64,000 nucleotides of DNA, taken from positions 1,674,001 through 1,738,000 of the forward strand of contig MU839828.1 of NCBI GenBank assembly GCA_030411725.1, read 5' to 3'. The notes under the pieces are model-generated. The model was not told the origin of the DNA and did not search any database. It was given only the letters and a program-made list of their open reading frames with translations. Positions 46,308 through 58,483 of this stretch are shown here, in pieces. This DNA is from Echria macrotheca (Eukaryota; Ascomycota; Sordariomycetes; Sordariales; Schizotheciaceae). Position numbers and translations under genes: made by a program. The stretch's first letter is position 1; every line of letters starts with the position of its first letter.

Positions 46308-49300
46308 GGTGCCGGCGTTGCCCGGGCTGGCGGGGGGACTAGCGGCCGAAAAGCGTGTTTGTATATATCAACTCGGCACGGGGTCGCTGCGTGGTGTTGA
46401 GGTTCAGGACGACGCCTTTGCTGACGGGCACGTCGGTCGTTCTTGGACACCCCTGCTGGCCGACGACAACAAAAAGGCAGCGGCAGATCAAGGCTCGCTG
46501 GGGATGCAAGAATAACAACAAGCGAACGTCATGTACAAAGGGTCCAAACGAGCGTCGAGAAAAGACACAGGGCGGAAAGAGTCAGGAAGACACCGAAAAC
46601 GTCAGTAAACCCTTCTCAGGCCAGCGATCCAACAACGTGCTCCAACGGGGCCGCGCTTCTCCATGGGGCTGTGGCCTGTGGAAAAGGGGACTCGACTGTT
46701 TTTTTCGTCTCGATGTCGCTACGGCTGTCCACATCTCACCCATGCGCAGTTCCTCATACGAAGTCCCATTGGCAGCGGCCCCTGATTGGTCCCTCGGCGG
46801 CCAAACCCGTCTGGTGTGGGTGGGCTTTCTGGTTCATAATAAACAGCCAGAGGCATGCCATGGCCGGCCACGAACTGGCTCGCCCGCCGGTTGTTCTCCA
46901 AGGAACGCCGGTCGACGCATGCTGCAACCTCTCAGACGTCTGTCTCTTGTCGTCCGCCTGTCTTTTCCGCCTCTGCCTCTGCTTCAGCGGGAGATCGGAT
47001 GGCGCGGCCACACGCTCCCGGACCCAGCAGCCGGGAGTATGCCGGGCGAGAACCAGCTAGCGTGTGCCATGACAACATTGGGCCTCAGGGGGTCAGGGGC
47101 TCCAGCAGAACTCCTCCAGTAACAGCAATGGCCGAGGCAACAAATCCGCATAAAGCCTTAACGCCTGGGCTATAGGCACACCTCGATCCTGCCGGCCTTA
47201 GGGTCCTCGTTACGACCTCGTTATACCGGTAGTGTCGTAATTAATTAACTGCGGGACGGGGAATCCAGCCGCCAATCGCCGGTATCGATCAAGAACCTTT
47301 TTGGAGTCTGAATAAAACCTCCGTCATCGCCCGCGGGATGTCAAGACTCAACACGAAGTCTTGTCCTTTGGAAACAGATGTTCCAGCGAACCCGGGCTGA
47401 CCATGTTGGTGGGCCACCAGATCGTGTTGGCAATTCGAGTGGCCATTTCTGCGACAGCGGAGCCGTAATGGGCCTCCCTCACAGACCGTGTTGTTGCCGC
47501 AGCTGGCCTCGCTGCCTTAGCATCCTCATCAGCTTTGTTTGAGCCACGCCGACGAGGACCAATGCGGGGATGCCATCACCGAGCGGCCACAGTTGGCAGC
47601 AGTGCAATAAATGCTGACGGCAGCATACGGCTGGGAGCCCGCCCGCAGCGCTTCCGACCTCTGCGCCCGGCTGTTGGCGATCCTGCCAGTTCCCCAAGCG
47701 CAGTGGACACCGAACTGAGTGTCGCCGAGGTGCTGGGTCCGAGAGACACGGTGTGCGACGGTCCCAGTTGTGGCATGCTGTCGAGTGACCGGACTGCTGA
47801 TTTTTTGTTGCATCTACTCTGGAAGTTAATTCGTGGCATGCACGTCACGGCATGGCAGTCTCAGGGAACCATTTTCATTTGCCATCTCATCTGCAGCATA
47901 CACGAAGTGTATGTACTCGAGTATGCAATCTTCAAGAACCTACTCAACGGATGAATAACGGCAGTGGGGTGAGTTGCAACGAGATCAGGCGCAGCAGGCG
48001 AAGGAGTGGAGACAAAAGGACGATGTTTTCGTGTTGCTTCCAGAACGTGGTGTGCGATCGAACCCAAGGTGGGGGAACGCGACGGCGAGGGGCACGACTA
48101 AAAAAAGAAGAAGTTTTTTTTCGTACTGCGTTGCACGGGGTGTTTCTGCCGCCTTGGGCTGTGCACAGGACCACGATATGTTCCTCCCATACGGATTACG
48201 GATATACCAACTACAAACGGGAATTGACTAGTTCCCAACAAAAAATGCCAATCGTAGGGCTGGATTGCAGTGTCCAGGAGGCAGCTGGAATGCGAATTGC
48301 CACCCGTGATATGCATTTCCTCGCAAGAGATTGAAGCCAAGTCGGCTGTCCCTCTGCCCCTCTCTGCCCCTCGTCGCCCGCTCGTATTCGTCGTCCCTGT
48401 TTTAGGCCCGCATCGCGGCACTGCAGCCAGAAACAAGCAACAGCGCAGCTCCCGCCAGGCTTTGGTCCGAGATGCACAGCTGGCATCCAATGAGACAGAC
48501 GCGTTGGGCTTGACGGAACGCGACGTCCGGTGTCTGCCAGGAACTGCCAAATGGACTGCCAGAAAGCGAGTCCGATGCATGCTGCGGACGCAGGTGCCAG
48601 GTGCTCACTGCTGCTGCCGCTGCCAACAACAGAAACACAAAAAAGCCAGCTGGCAGCGGTCTGTGACTCTGTCTGCTTTTCGTGTCGACGCCACGGTGCA
48701 ATTCCCCAGAGATGCAAGGCCTGGCGCTGGCGTAATTACAGCCCTTTTCGGGCCTGTAGCACGACGCCGCGGGCTTGGATTGGGTGATTGGGTCCGGGGA
48801 ACGCCATGCCAGATCGGCCTGGCGAACCGGGGAGGCCTTGAATTTTTCACGGCACATCATGCACATCGGCCTCCACCGGGCGACCAGTCTGGGCAGAGAG
48901 CGCCGAGGTACCTGCGCAAGTCGCGTTGTTGCCCACCGGACCACCCCCCTGGCCGCGTCCTGGAAAGTCTTGGTGATCTTTTCTGTCTGAACTGACGCCT
49001 GCTGGCCACTCACTGCCACGGCTTCGCTGCTGCAACGCTCGTTGTGTAGTGTCCTCCTCGTCACGACGCTCGCTTTTTCCCTTGTCTTCGTTCGTGACCG
49101 CCTCACTCGCTCCGGCGGTTTTCTTCTTCTTTTTCTGTGCTTGTTGGTTGTTGGACCAATCCTCCGTTTATTCCAGGTGAAGGAGCAGAAAATACGGTTG
49201 AGGCTGCTGCATCGAGAAACCCGTTGCTCGGTGACGAGACGCACATCCACGCCCTCCCGCATCCCACATCCCGTACCGACTTCGATCTGCGAACCCTCTG

Positions 49301-49478
49301 GCCCCTAGAGTCCATTCACTACCGGTAGAACGAACTTCACCGGACAACTAAACTAGCACCGATTGCTGTCAACTAGGGACCTGCACCAAGCCGTGTGTGT
49401 TGGATCGTGGCCTTGAGCCGGCGCTTGTGTCTTGTCTAGACCTTCGTTCGAGGGTCCCTTCAGGGGCACACCGGCAAA
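46308..49478. promoter_or_regulatory. divergent promoter of the class V and class VII chitin synthases
   Basis: 3.17 kb between the two ATGs. Open frames up to 286 codons exist on both strands but carry no family motif and overlap one another. The ~400 bp before 49479 is CT-rich and probably is the class VII 5' leader. Coordinated expression from this region is expected from the conserved arrangement but is not shown by the sequence itself. Confidence 0.6.
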
Positions 49479-52400
49479 ATGGCGAACCGCATGTCGATGT
49501 ACTCGATGGCCTCTGAATCCGGGCCTCGAGGCGCCGGACAGCAGTCAACACAGGTCTCTACAACGACACTCCTCAACGCCGTCCACAACATCTACCTGTC
49601 ATCTCAACCATACCGTCTCGACGCCGGAACAAGCATAGTAGTGAACACATGGCTTACTGCCTCTCAAGCCGGGCCAGATGGGCGCCTCGGCGGAACAGTC
49701 GACGCCGCTCTGGCCGCGAGAGCGTGGGAACATGCTCGTCGGCGCGCTGAAGATGGCTGCATCATCTTGGGGTAATGTCCCTTGGCCTCAACGGCGCCTC
49801 GTTGCTTTTGCTCACAAAAAATCAGGTCTCTACACCAGTCTACACCGTCGATATTACGGCCGTTCCTAGCATCACTCCCTATCTCGCTCCCCTCGACCCT
49901 GTTTACGGCACTTGAGGCCATCGAGCCCTTCCTCCGATGCGTTACCCCATACAACCCCTCTGCCCCGAGGCAAACGGCATTGGGCGTAACATTGACTCTT
50001 AATCTTTCGGGCGACCTCGCGACGGCCAAGATCGCCTTGTCCCAGGGCGGCATTGACACTGACAAGGGCTTGCTGAACATCCCATCCGAGTCTGGACACC
50101 GCGCCTTCGACGTCTTCTACTACCTCCTCACCTCCGCCTCCACCCCGGCCGAAAGAGAATTTCTAGGGCTCAAGGCCGCCTCTCACTACACTCTTCTCTC
50201 ACGATCCGGCACTTACGATCCTCCGTCCTACCTCCCGACTGCCGACGATGGCGCTGCTGCCGACGATTTCCGTGCTGCGCTCAAAGAGATCGGAATCAAG
50301 GGCTCATCACATCGCAACTTCATCTCCACCCTGGCCGGACTTCTGAAACTCGGCAACACGATTGATTTCCTCATCGATGAGGAGGTCTTGGAGGAAATTT
50401 GCGAGGACGTTGGCGGACTCTTGGGGATGGAGCCAGAGATTCTCGCCAGGAAGTGCACCACCGAGGACCGGAGGACGTTCATCGGAGGTCTGTACGAGGC
50501 TTTGGTGGACTGGGTCATTTCGCGGGCAAACGAAGCCATTGCGACCCAATGCCGTCAAATGAAGGAGGATGGTTCGGTTGATGGGCGTAGCGGGGTCGAA
50601 GACGGCGACACTGTCTGCCTCACCGTTCTCGAGATTCCCGAACCCAACCTCGGCAAGGCCGTGGCCATGCGTGGGATATTCGACGACAGCCAGGGAATCA
50701 ACTCGGAAATGAAGCAGGATGGTGTGGACGTTGCCGCTGCCGGTAGCTCCATCCTGAGGGAGATGCAAAACGCGGTTGCCGAATGCGGCCCTGAATTGGG
50801 CATCATGGTCGGGACCGTGGGCAGGGAGAGACAACGGATCCTCGAGAAGCGGGAAGAGGTCTTGGAAAAGATTGCCCTGTCTGCCGAGGACGATGTCTTC
50901 CTCAAGAAACTGCTCTTCCCCGTTCCGACGGAGGGCATCAACCTCGGCCGCAACGGCCGCATCGATATCCCCGCGATATTAAGCAGCAGTCGTTCGTGGT
51001 ACCATCTGTCCATCCACCCGACAGACGAGTCTCCGGCAAGCCTCGCGGCCCTTCCATCAGTAAACTCGGCGTGGTCTGCCGGCACCGTATCGAGACAGCT
51101 CCGAGCGTGGCGTCTGCCAGAGTGGGCGAACCGAAGAAACAAGCACCTCGACTTTACTGCTGATTTCGACCTCGACGAGTTTGTGCAGCGGTATCGCATC
51201 CTAGGCTGCATGGATGGCCGCGACGGCATTGAGAGCTGGGTGCTGGAAAGAGGCTGGAGCAACGGCGAGGTGGTGATTGGCACGGAGCGCGTCTGGATGC
51301 GGGAGAACGCGTGGTGGGAAGCTGAGAGCATGCTGGACTTGAAGCCCATGGAGGCTGAGAGGCTGGGCAGTCTGCCCAACATGATGCCTCCCCCGCTCGA
51401 TTCCGGTTATTCCAACACAGGGAGCGGCTTCTTCCCACCGCAGACCTTTAGCAACGGCACGCCGAACGGGAGCAGCGACCAGCTCGTTCATCACCAGCGG
51501 AACATGAGCCAAGCCACGCTCAGCGTTCCGCATCCCATGGTGGCGCCCTCGATCGCTCCCAGCATGAGGACCGGTATGCGCAACGTCAGCACCGGAGACT
51601 ACGGTCTTGGCCACAAGGGTGATACCTACAAGGGCCAAGTCTTTTACAACACGGACGGCGAGTTTATCAATAGTTTGGACCCTGATCTGGCCAAAGGGAA
51701 GAAGATTGAGGAGAACAACATCACGGCGTCTCGAAAAATCTGGGTGGCTTTTGTGTGGGCTCTGACTTTCTGGATACCATCACCTGTTCTCAAGTACATC
51801 GGCCGCATGAAACGACCAGACGTCCGCATGGCATGGCGCGAAAAACTCGTCCTTTTCTTCATTATCTTTCTGCTCAACGCTATCATTGTCTTCTGGATCA
51901 TCTTCTTCGGTCGTCTTTTGTGTCCTAACTTCGACAAAGCCTGGACGCAAGAAGAGGTGGCTACACACCAGGGCGAAGACGACTTCTGGGTCAGTCTTCA
52001 CGGCAAGGTCTACGACATCTCGACATTCTGGCGGTTGCAGCACAGCGACAATGGCATCGACACGACGGCTGATCTCATGAGACCCTTTGCTGGTCTGAAT
52101 CTCGACGGCTACTTCATCGCCCCCCTCCCGCTCACGTGCCCTGGGCTGAACATCAACGACACCGTCCAGCTTGTGCTCAACAACACGGTCACCATGCCCG
52201 AAGGCGTCCACACGTCTGGCTACTACCAGGCCAACGTGAACAGCAAGTTGCGTTCGGCGACGTGGTACAGAGATTCGTTCGAGCCCCGCATCAAGGAATA
52301 CTACAAGGGAGACGTCGTGTGGGATACCCAGAAGGTCGCCGACGATGGTGCCAACAACAATCACCCATGGTATATCTACAAGGGGGCCATCTACGACCTG

Positions 52401-55005
52401 ACCGACTACATGTACTCGCTAAAGGTCTTCAAGAATGTGGCCGCGTATTCTTTCTTGGATGACAATCTCGTCACGCTCGTCAAGAACAACCCTGGAAAGG
52501 ACCTGACCAAGGATATCGATGCCCTGATCGCGAGTGCCCAGTCTTCTAACAACGACGAGTATGCGCTGTTGATGAACAGCATGAACTGCATCGAGCACAC
52601 GTTCCAAAAGGGCATTCCGGATTTCCGTTATTCGGCACGGTGCCAGGTCAACAATTATATCCTCCTTGCCTTCACCATCATCCTCTGCTCCGTCATCGGC
52701 ATCAAGTTCATCTCGGCCCTGCAATTCGGATCCAAGAGGCGCCCGTCGCCCCAGGACAAGTTCGTCATCTGCCAGGTTCCGGCCTACACCGAAGGCGAGG
52801 ATTCCCTGCGCAAGGCGCTCGACTCGCTCACGGCCCTGCAGTACGACAACAAGCGGAAGCTCATCTGTGTTATTTGCGACGGTGTCATCGTCGGTGCAGG
52901 CAACGACCGTCCCACGCCCAAGATCGTGCTGGATATCCTCGGTGTTGATCCCAAGGTCGACCCGCCCGCCCTGCCCTTCAAGTCGGTCGGCACCGGCAGC
53001 GAACAGCTCAACTACGGCAAGGTGTACTCGGGCCTGTACGAGTACGAAGGAAACGTGGTCCCGTATCTGGTCGTCGTCAAGGTCGGCAAGGAATCCGAAC
53101 AAAGCAAGACGAAGCCTGGCAACCGTGGCAAGCGTGACTCGCAGATTTTGCTCATGAGCTTCCTCAACCGTGTCCACCACCGCGCGCCCATGAACCCCCT
53201 CGAGCTGGAAATGTTCCATCAGATCAACAACATTATCGGTGTGGATCCCGAGCTCTATGAGTACCTCCTCATGGTCGATGCCGATACTTGTGTCAGAGAA
53301 GACTCGCTGAACAGGCTCGTCGCTGCGTGTGCCAATAACTCCAAGATCGCCGGTATCTGCGGTGAGACGAGCCTGCAGAATGAAGAGCGTTCATGGTGGA
53401 CCATGATCCAGGTTTACGAATATTTCATTTCTCACCATCTCGCCAAGGCTTTCGAATCGTTGTTCGGCAGCGTTACTTGTTTACCAGGCTGGTAAGTTTA
53501 TATCCGTCTCGCTTTGGTACCGTCGTCCGCTAACATCCCTCCCCAGTTTCTCCATGTACCGACTCCGTACCGCTGACCGCGGAAAGCCCCTGATCATCTC
53601 GGACGACGTCATCCGCGAGTACAGCGACTGCTACGTGGACACGCTGCACAAGAAGAATCTGCTCTCTCTCGGTGAAGATCGTTTCCTGACGACCCTCATG
53701 ACCAAGTACTTCCCCTACATGTCGTACAAGTTCATCCCGGATGCCTACTGCCAGACGGCCGCGCCCGACAAGTGGAGCGTTTTGCTGTCGCAGCGCCGTC
53801 GGTGGATCAACTCGACCATCCACAACCTCGTCGAGCTGATGTTTTTGCCGGAAATGTGCGGCTTCTGCTGCTTCTCGATGCGCTTCGTGGTGTTCATCGA
53901 TCTTTTCGGAACCATCATCCTGCCGGCGACCTGCGTCTATCTCGGGTATCTGATCTACGCCGTCTCGACGCACACGGGCCAGTTCCCGCTGATTTCCATC
54001 ATCATGATCGCGGCCGTGTACGGCCTGCAGGCGCTGATCTTCATCCTGAAGCGGCAGTGGCAGCACATCGGCTGGATGATCATTTATATCATCGCCTTCC
54101 CCATCTATTCGTTCGTGCTCCCGATCTACTCCTTCTGGAAGCAGGACGACTTCTCCTGGGGCAACACGCGCATCGTCATCGGCGAGTCGGGCAAGAAGCA
54201 GCTGGTCGCGGTCGACGACGAAGGGTTCGACCCGCGCTCGATCCCGCTGCAGCGCTGGGACGACTACGCGCTCGCCAACAACCTGCCCGGCCGCCGCGGC
54301 GCGTACCCGGAGAAAGCCGGTCTGGACGCAAGCGGCGGCGGCATGTACGACGTCGAGAACTACGAGATGGACGACATGAAGTCGGTCTACTCGTCCGTCC
54401 GCCAGCCCTCGGTCATGACCGGCCTCGGCAGGGGCGGCGCCGCCTACCTCCCCCCGCAGAGCCCCGGCACGCCCCTCGGCATGACCACCCGCACCAGCAC
54501 CCTGGGCGGTAACCTCCCGTACTCAGACAACCCCCTCGCCCACCGCCAATCCATGATGTCCATGGGCACCATGGGCGGCGGCGCAGGCGGTTATGACCAA
54601 CCCCGCCGGACAAGTCCCTATCAAGACGTGGCCATGGCACAGAGGGGAAGCATGATGCGCGGATTAAGCAACACGCCCACGCCCCCGCTCGCCGTCCCGG
54701 GTCTGAATCATAGAATGTCCACAGCCACAGGGCTGAGCATAGGCGGAAGGCCGCCGCTGGGCATGATGCACCCCGATACCGGGAGGACGTCGAATAGCTC
54801 GTTCGATTTCCAGCGGGGGAATATGGGTCCCGACGATATGGCTATCGTGGAGGCGATACAGGGCGTGCTGCGCGAGGTGGATCTGGATACCGTGACCAAG
54901 AAACAGGTGCGGGCGCTGGTGGAGCAGAGGTTGCAGACTGAGTTGGTTGGGGAGAGGAGGACTTTTATGGATCGGCAGATTGATAATGAGTTGGCTAATA
55001 TGTAG
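49479..55005 (+). CDS. class VII chitin synthase with reduced motor-like domain
   Basis: Second motor-type chitin synthase, ~1805 aa, exons 49479-49771, 49826-53491 and 53547-55005. The N-terminal motor-like part is shorter than in class V and shows no P-loop GxxGxGKT and no switch motifs, so it should not bind ATP. Two TM segments (FVWALTFWIP; LVLFFIIFLLNAIIVFWIIF) lead into a cytochrome b5-like region (WVSLHGKVYDISTFWRLQH). The catalytic domain carries CVICDGVIVGAGNDRPTPK, NRGKRDSQI, MVDADT and QRRRWINSTIHNL. A DEK-type C-terminal domain (MAIVEAIQGVLREVDLDTVT) ends the protein. Intron 2 splits the Cys codon of TCLPGCFSMYR, where the class V gene has no intron. A disordered, Met/Gly/Arg-rich segment lies between the last TM and the DEK part. 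Class V and VII enzymes are reported to depend on each other for hyphal wall integrity. Confidence 0.96.
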
Positions 55006-56243
55006 TAGTTATTTTTTAGAGATTGGTTGGTTGTTGGTTTGTCATAATGGGTTTTCTAGTTTGTTTTTATAATGGGGGGCTAGAGAGAGAAAGTGGTGGT
55101 GCGGTGGATGAAGATAATCTTTTGCAGATGGATGGATGGATGGGTAGAAAAATGGTGTGTTTTTATTGCATTGCGTATTGCATTTTGTTTTACCTCTGAT
55201 TGAACTGTAGTCTCGTTGAATTTGTTGTGGCTGTGGTTGTTGCTGTATATAAATATGATATGATCAGAAACTAGAATGTGCTACTACCAAGCCGAGCGGA
55301 ACTGAAGTGAGAAAGAGAAGGGATTGTTGTGAACTTTGTTTCTTCTGGAGGATATGATGTTCCGTGTCTGGGATACATGCCTTGATAACATCGATACCTA
55401 AAGTCAGAACGAGAAACTTGTGTTTCTGGAGGGTGGTGTCCTGTATCTGGCTGGGGGTTGCCACGATGCCTTCCTGTTAACACCCACCCGTCTTACGTCC
55501 GGCTCTTACCTCCTCCGAGTACTGAGTAATGTGAGGTAAATCGACTATCTAGAATATAACGTAACGTACGGAGTATCCAGATATCCAGATACCGAACACA
55601 CTGGGCGCACGGCCGTAGGGGCACAAAGCGCTGGTGGACTGCTTGAGATCAAGGCTGTATCCAGTCCCTTTGGTACCGCTCGGTACCAGACATAGTATTT
55701 GCTGTTGGGAATACACACATCTCACTCAGGGGGGGTTTGACGTACAGTACAATACCTACAAAATACATGGCTTGCTTTGTGTTTGCTTCTCTGTTGATAG
55801 TGGTTTTTTGCATTCTATCTACAACTAGGTTATACCCGTCACGTATAGACAGACAGTGGGAGCAGCGCCGTTGAGTTGTCCGCGGCATGATCCCAGGGAA
55901 GCTATCCTCAGTCAGGAAGAGGGATGTATCCGCGGATCAAGAGCCTTACGAGGATGGAAATCATATGGCAGCCTGTGAGGGCGAGGTCGAGTCCCTCCAT
56001 CACAGGGTAACATGTCAGTGACCATAACGCGGTTCTCTGTCCACAGACATAATATATTCGCAACGCTCGACACCAAGTCCGTAACTACAACCATACCCAA
56101 ATCATACGCTTCCCATCCGGTATTTATACATCCCACACCGTTCTGTTTCATCCGCCCCATCCGCATATGGACAAGATATAAGTCGCCCCGACGAGATAAC
56201 ACCCAACTCCGTACCCACTCAGTTCACCAACACCGAAACATAA
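55006..56243. other. convergent 3' flanks, class VII chitin synthase and kinase gene
   Basis: 1.24 kb with T-rich 3' UTR-like sequence at the start and no supported gene. A perfect inverted repeat is listed separately. Confidence 0.6.
55671..55688. repeat. 8-bp perfect inverted repeat with 2-nt spacer
   Basis: TGGTACCG, CT, CGGTACCA. It could form a small hairpin or be a dimeric protein site. It lies between convergent genes, so a promoter role is unlikely. Confidence 0.6.
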
Positions 56244-57727
56244 CTACTCAATCTTACCAACGCCTTTCAACCGCAAATACACATCCGTCCCCCACCCATA
56301 CATACTCTGCACCGCAATACCGCCCCCGAAATACTCGGCATAGGCCCGACTCAGCGGCAGTCCGTATCCCAGACCGGCGATCGAACTGCTACCGTTACTC
56401 GCAGCCGAGATGGCGTGCAGCCCGTCGTCATTCCACGCCCCAGGAACATCATCATTCTCGTTAAATGTCGTGAACGAGTAGCTCCAGATATGCGGCAGCA
56501 CTTCCTCACGGATACCGCCTCCGCGGTCGCGCACCCGGATCGTCACACCAGGGGCATTGTCATCTAGCGGGGCGATAGCATCCGAGCCAAGATTTCCCAG
56601 CGAGCCGCGCGAGGCTTCGGCACGCGGTACGTCCAAGTTGACGACTCCACTCCTGGGGGCGTGGCGACCATCGTCGGGCGGTCCAGCGGCGATGGTGATG
56701 ATTATGGGCTCGCGGCTCATGCCGTTCTCCACCGTGGCCCGGAAGGCATTCTTTAGCAGCTCCGTCACAATATACTCGAGATGCATAGGCACAAAGGCAA
56801 ATGTCGTATCGGGCTCGCCATTGATCTCCCAGGTCGGGCGCACGCCGAAGTTGAGCTCGCAGATGTCGGCCACAAAGCCGCCGCAGCTGTCGATAATGCT
56901 GGCCGGCCGCAGGGCCGTGTCGATGACGCCAATGTAGCTCGGGTGCTCTGGGCACGGCGTCGGGCTGGCGGCCGGGTCAAAGTGCGGCGTGCTGCTGAAG
57001 TGGAGGGCAATGTGCTGCTCGGCAATCAGACGGGTGCCGATGCGGGCGCGGAGATGCTCATCGAGGAACCGCGTCACCTCGGCAGGGGCTATGTACTTTC
57101 GACACTCGAGAAAGCCGCGCGCCAGAATAGGAATAGTATCCGTATGTGTCTGCACGAGTTCGGCGAGCACCTCGGTGAAGCGGATCTCGTCGTCGAGATT
57201 GCTGATGGTGCGGCCCTGCCATGGGAGCAGGGTGGACAAGGAATGCTGGTAGTTATTGTAGATCTTGCGGATGTTTGGGTTGGACACGACAATGTAGGGC
57301 AGGTTCCTTAGTGCCTGGATGCGGTGGGCCAGTCGGATCGGGAGAAGGGAGAGGGTGAAGCGCGCCGATGAGAGCAACGCCTCTGCCGAGAGAGGTGGGC
57401 GGCCATGTCTGGGGGCAGAAAATATTAGCTATCGTTGCGACTCGGCCAGTTGCTTCCTCACTTGACCAAATCCGCCAGACTCAGCGGATGGAGAGGCTGT
57501 TTGGCCAGTTCAGGCACCTCATCGTCGACTTCGGAGCGCGTCGCGTAGCGGTGGTGGTGCCCGGACGAAGGCTTTGGTGATGACGATGGTGATTCTTCTG
57601 GCGGTGATGACGAAGGTGCTGTCGATTCTTGGAGATGCTGCAAAGTTGATTTCCTGCAGGCATACTGCGGCAATACGGAACCCCTTAGAGGTCTCGGTAA
57701 CCTTAGTGGCCTTGCTATCCTTTTCAT
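56244..57727 (-). CDS. mitochondrial 2-oxoacid dehydrogenase kinase (PDK/BCKDK, PKP2-like)
   Basis: Phosphorylates and inactivates the E1alpha subunit of pyruvate or branched-chain 2-oxoacid dehydrogenase in the mitochondrial matrix. Exons 57727-57462 and 57408-56244 give 476 aa; the splice joins LADLVK to HGRPPLSAEALL. The N-terminus (MKRIARPLRLPRPLRG) is basic and amphipathic, as expected for a matrix-targeting sequence. It is followed by the four-helix domain (IRLAHRIQALRNLPYIV) and a GHKL ATPase domain with the N-box ELLKNAFRATVE, G1 box DRGGGI and G2 box GLGYGLPLSRAYAEYFGG. A further upstream in-frame Met at 57856 would remove the good presequence, so 57727 was chosen. Which dehydrogenase it acts on is not decided by these motifs. 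It is followed on the same strand by the PBI2-like gene's 3' end, 366 bp upstream. Confidence 0.93.
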
Positions 57728-58093
57728 CTCGGCATGTCTGCTCGCTGCAGTTTGCGACGTGCGGGTTTGCAATTCAAGAGGAGTTTCTGACCGAGGATCA
57801 GCCTCAGAACAGTTGAGGGCACCTTCGTCACCGCCGATCACGAAACGACCCCGCAATTGCGCAGAGGACTCAGGAACTAGCGGGGATTATCTTCCACCCA
57901 GCAAGAGTTCTGCACCGCATCTACTTCAAAATAGGAAAGATTCAAATGCTCAATTGGAAGTCCAGCAGCTAGTCTTAAAACATCGTCCTTATGCACCCTC
58001 GTGTCTTGTCGACGCCCGCTGCACGCAGCCCGACCCCAGGAACCTCGAATGCCCCGCGTCCTGGACCTTGCCCCGCACGCCTCCCAAGCCCCT
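57728..58093. other. intergenic, kinase promoter and inhibitor 3' flank
   Basis: 366 bp between two minus-strand genes; the kinase frame stays open up to 57856. No separate gene was seen. Confidence 0.5.
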
Positions 58094-58483
58094 CTATTGA
58101 ATCGAAACGACCTTGTCCTCCTCAATATCCTTTACATGCTCGCTCTTCTCGAAGGCCTGTACCGAATCCTTGGGGAAGATGACCCTGGGAAGCCCGTGTC
58201 AGTATTCTTGAATAACCCTAGCTGGGGAGTGTGAACGAACTGGAAGGCCTTGGTCAGCTTGTACTCATGGCCGATCTTGCCGCCCTGCTTGACGGCGTTG
58301 TCCTTGGCCCTATGTCGGTCAGTCAATATTCTGCAGCCATTGAGGTTTATGTCCTACGCCTGGATCTGCTCCGGGGTAGCGTCGTCGTTGCAGGTAACCT
58401 GACGCGGCTAGTTAGCATCACGGACCAAGCCAGTAGACCGACAGCGGGCAACTAACAATGTAGGATTTGCCTGTCTCAGACAT
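58094..58483 (-). CDS. inhibitor I9-type proteinase B inhibitor (PBI2-like)
   Basis: A 75-aa cytosolic/vacuolar inhibitor of subtilisin-type proteinase B, equivalent to a free-standing propeptide. It is split into four exons (58483-58457, 58398-58358, 58309-58241 and 58184-58094) with introns of 48-58 bp, so it escapes any ORF-length scan. The joined protein reads MSETGKSYIVTCNDDATPEQ, then IQAAKDNAVKQGGKIGHEYK and LTKAFQVIFPKDSVQAFEKS, ending in HVKDIEEDKVVSIQ. The pattern YIVTxxxDATPEQ, GGxIxHEY and the terminal VExDKVV-type motif is that of the I9 family. All splice junctions have GT and AG and keep frame. In yeast, Pbi2 inhibits Prb1 and takes part in vacuole fusion. It diverges from BMS1. 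Confidence 0.9.

Noticed and set aside
46355..47122. 255-codon plus-strand frame in the chitin synthase spacer
   Set aside because: Overlaps several other frames and has no domain. The region is best read as promoter.
48402..49262. 286-codon minus-strand frame in the chitin synthase spacer
   Set aside because: No family motif; antisense to the presumed class VII leader.
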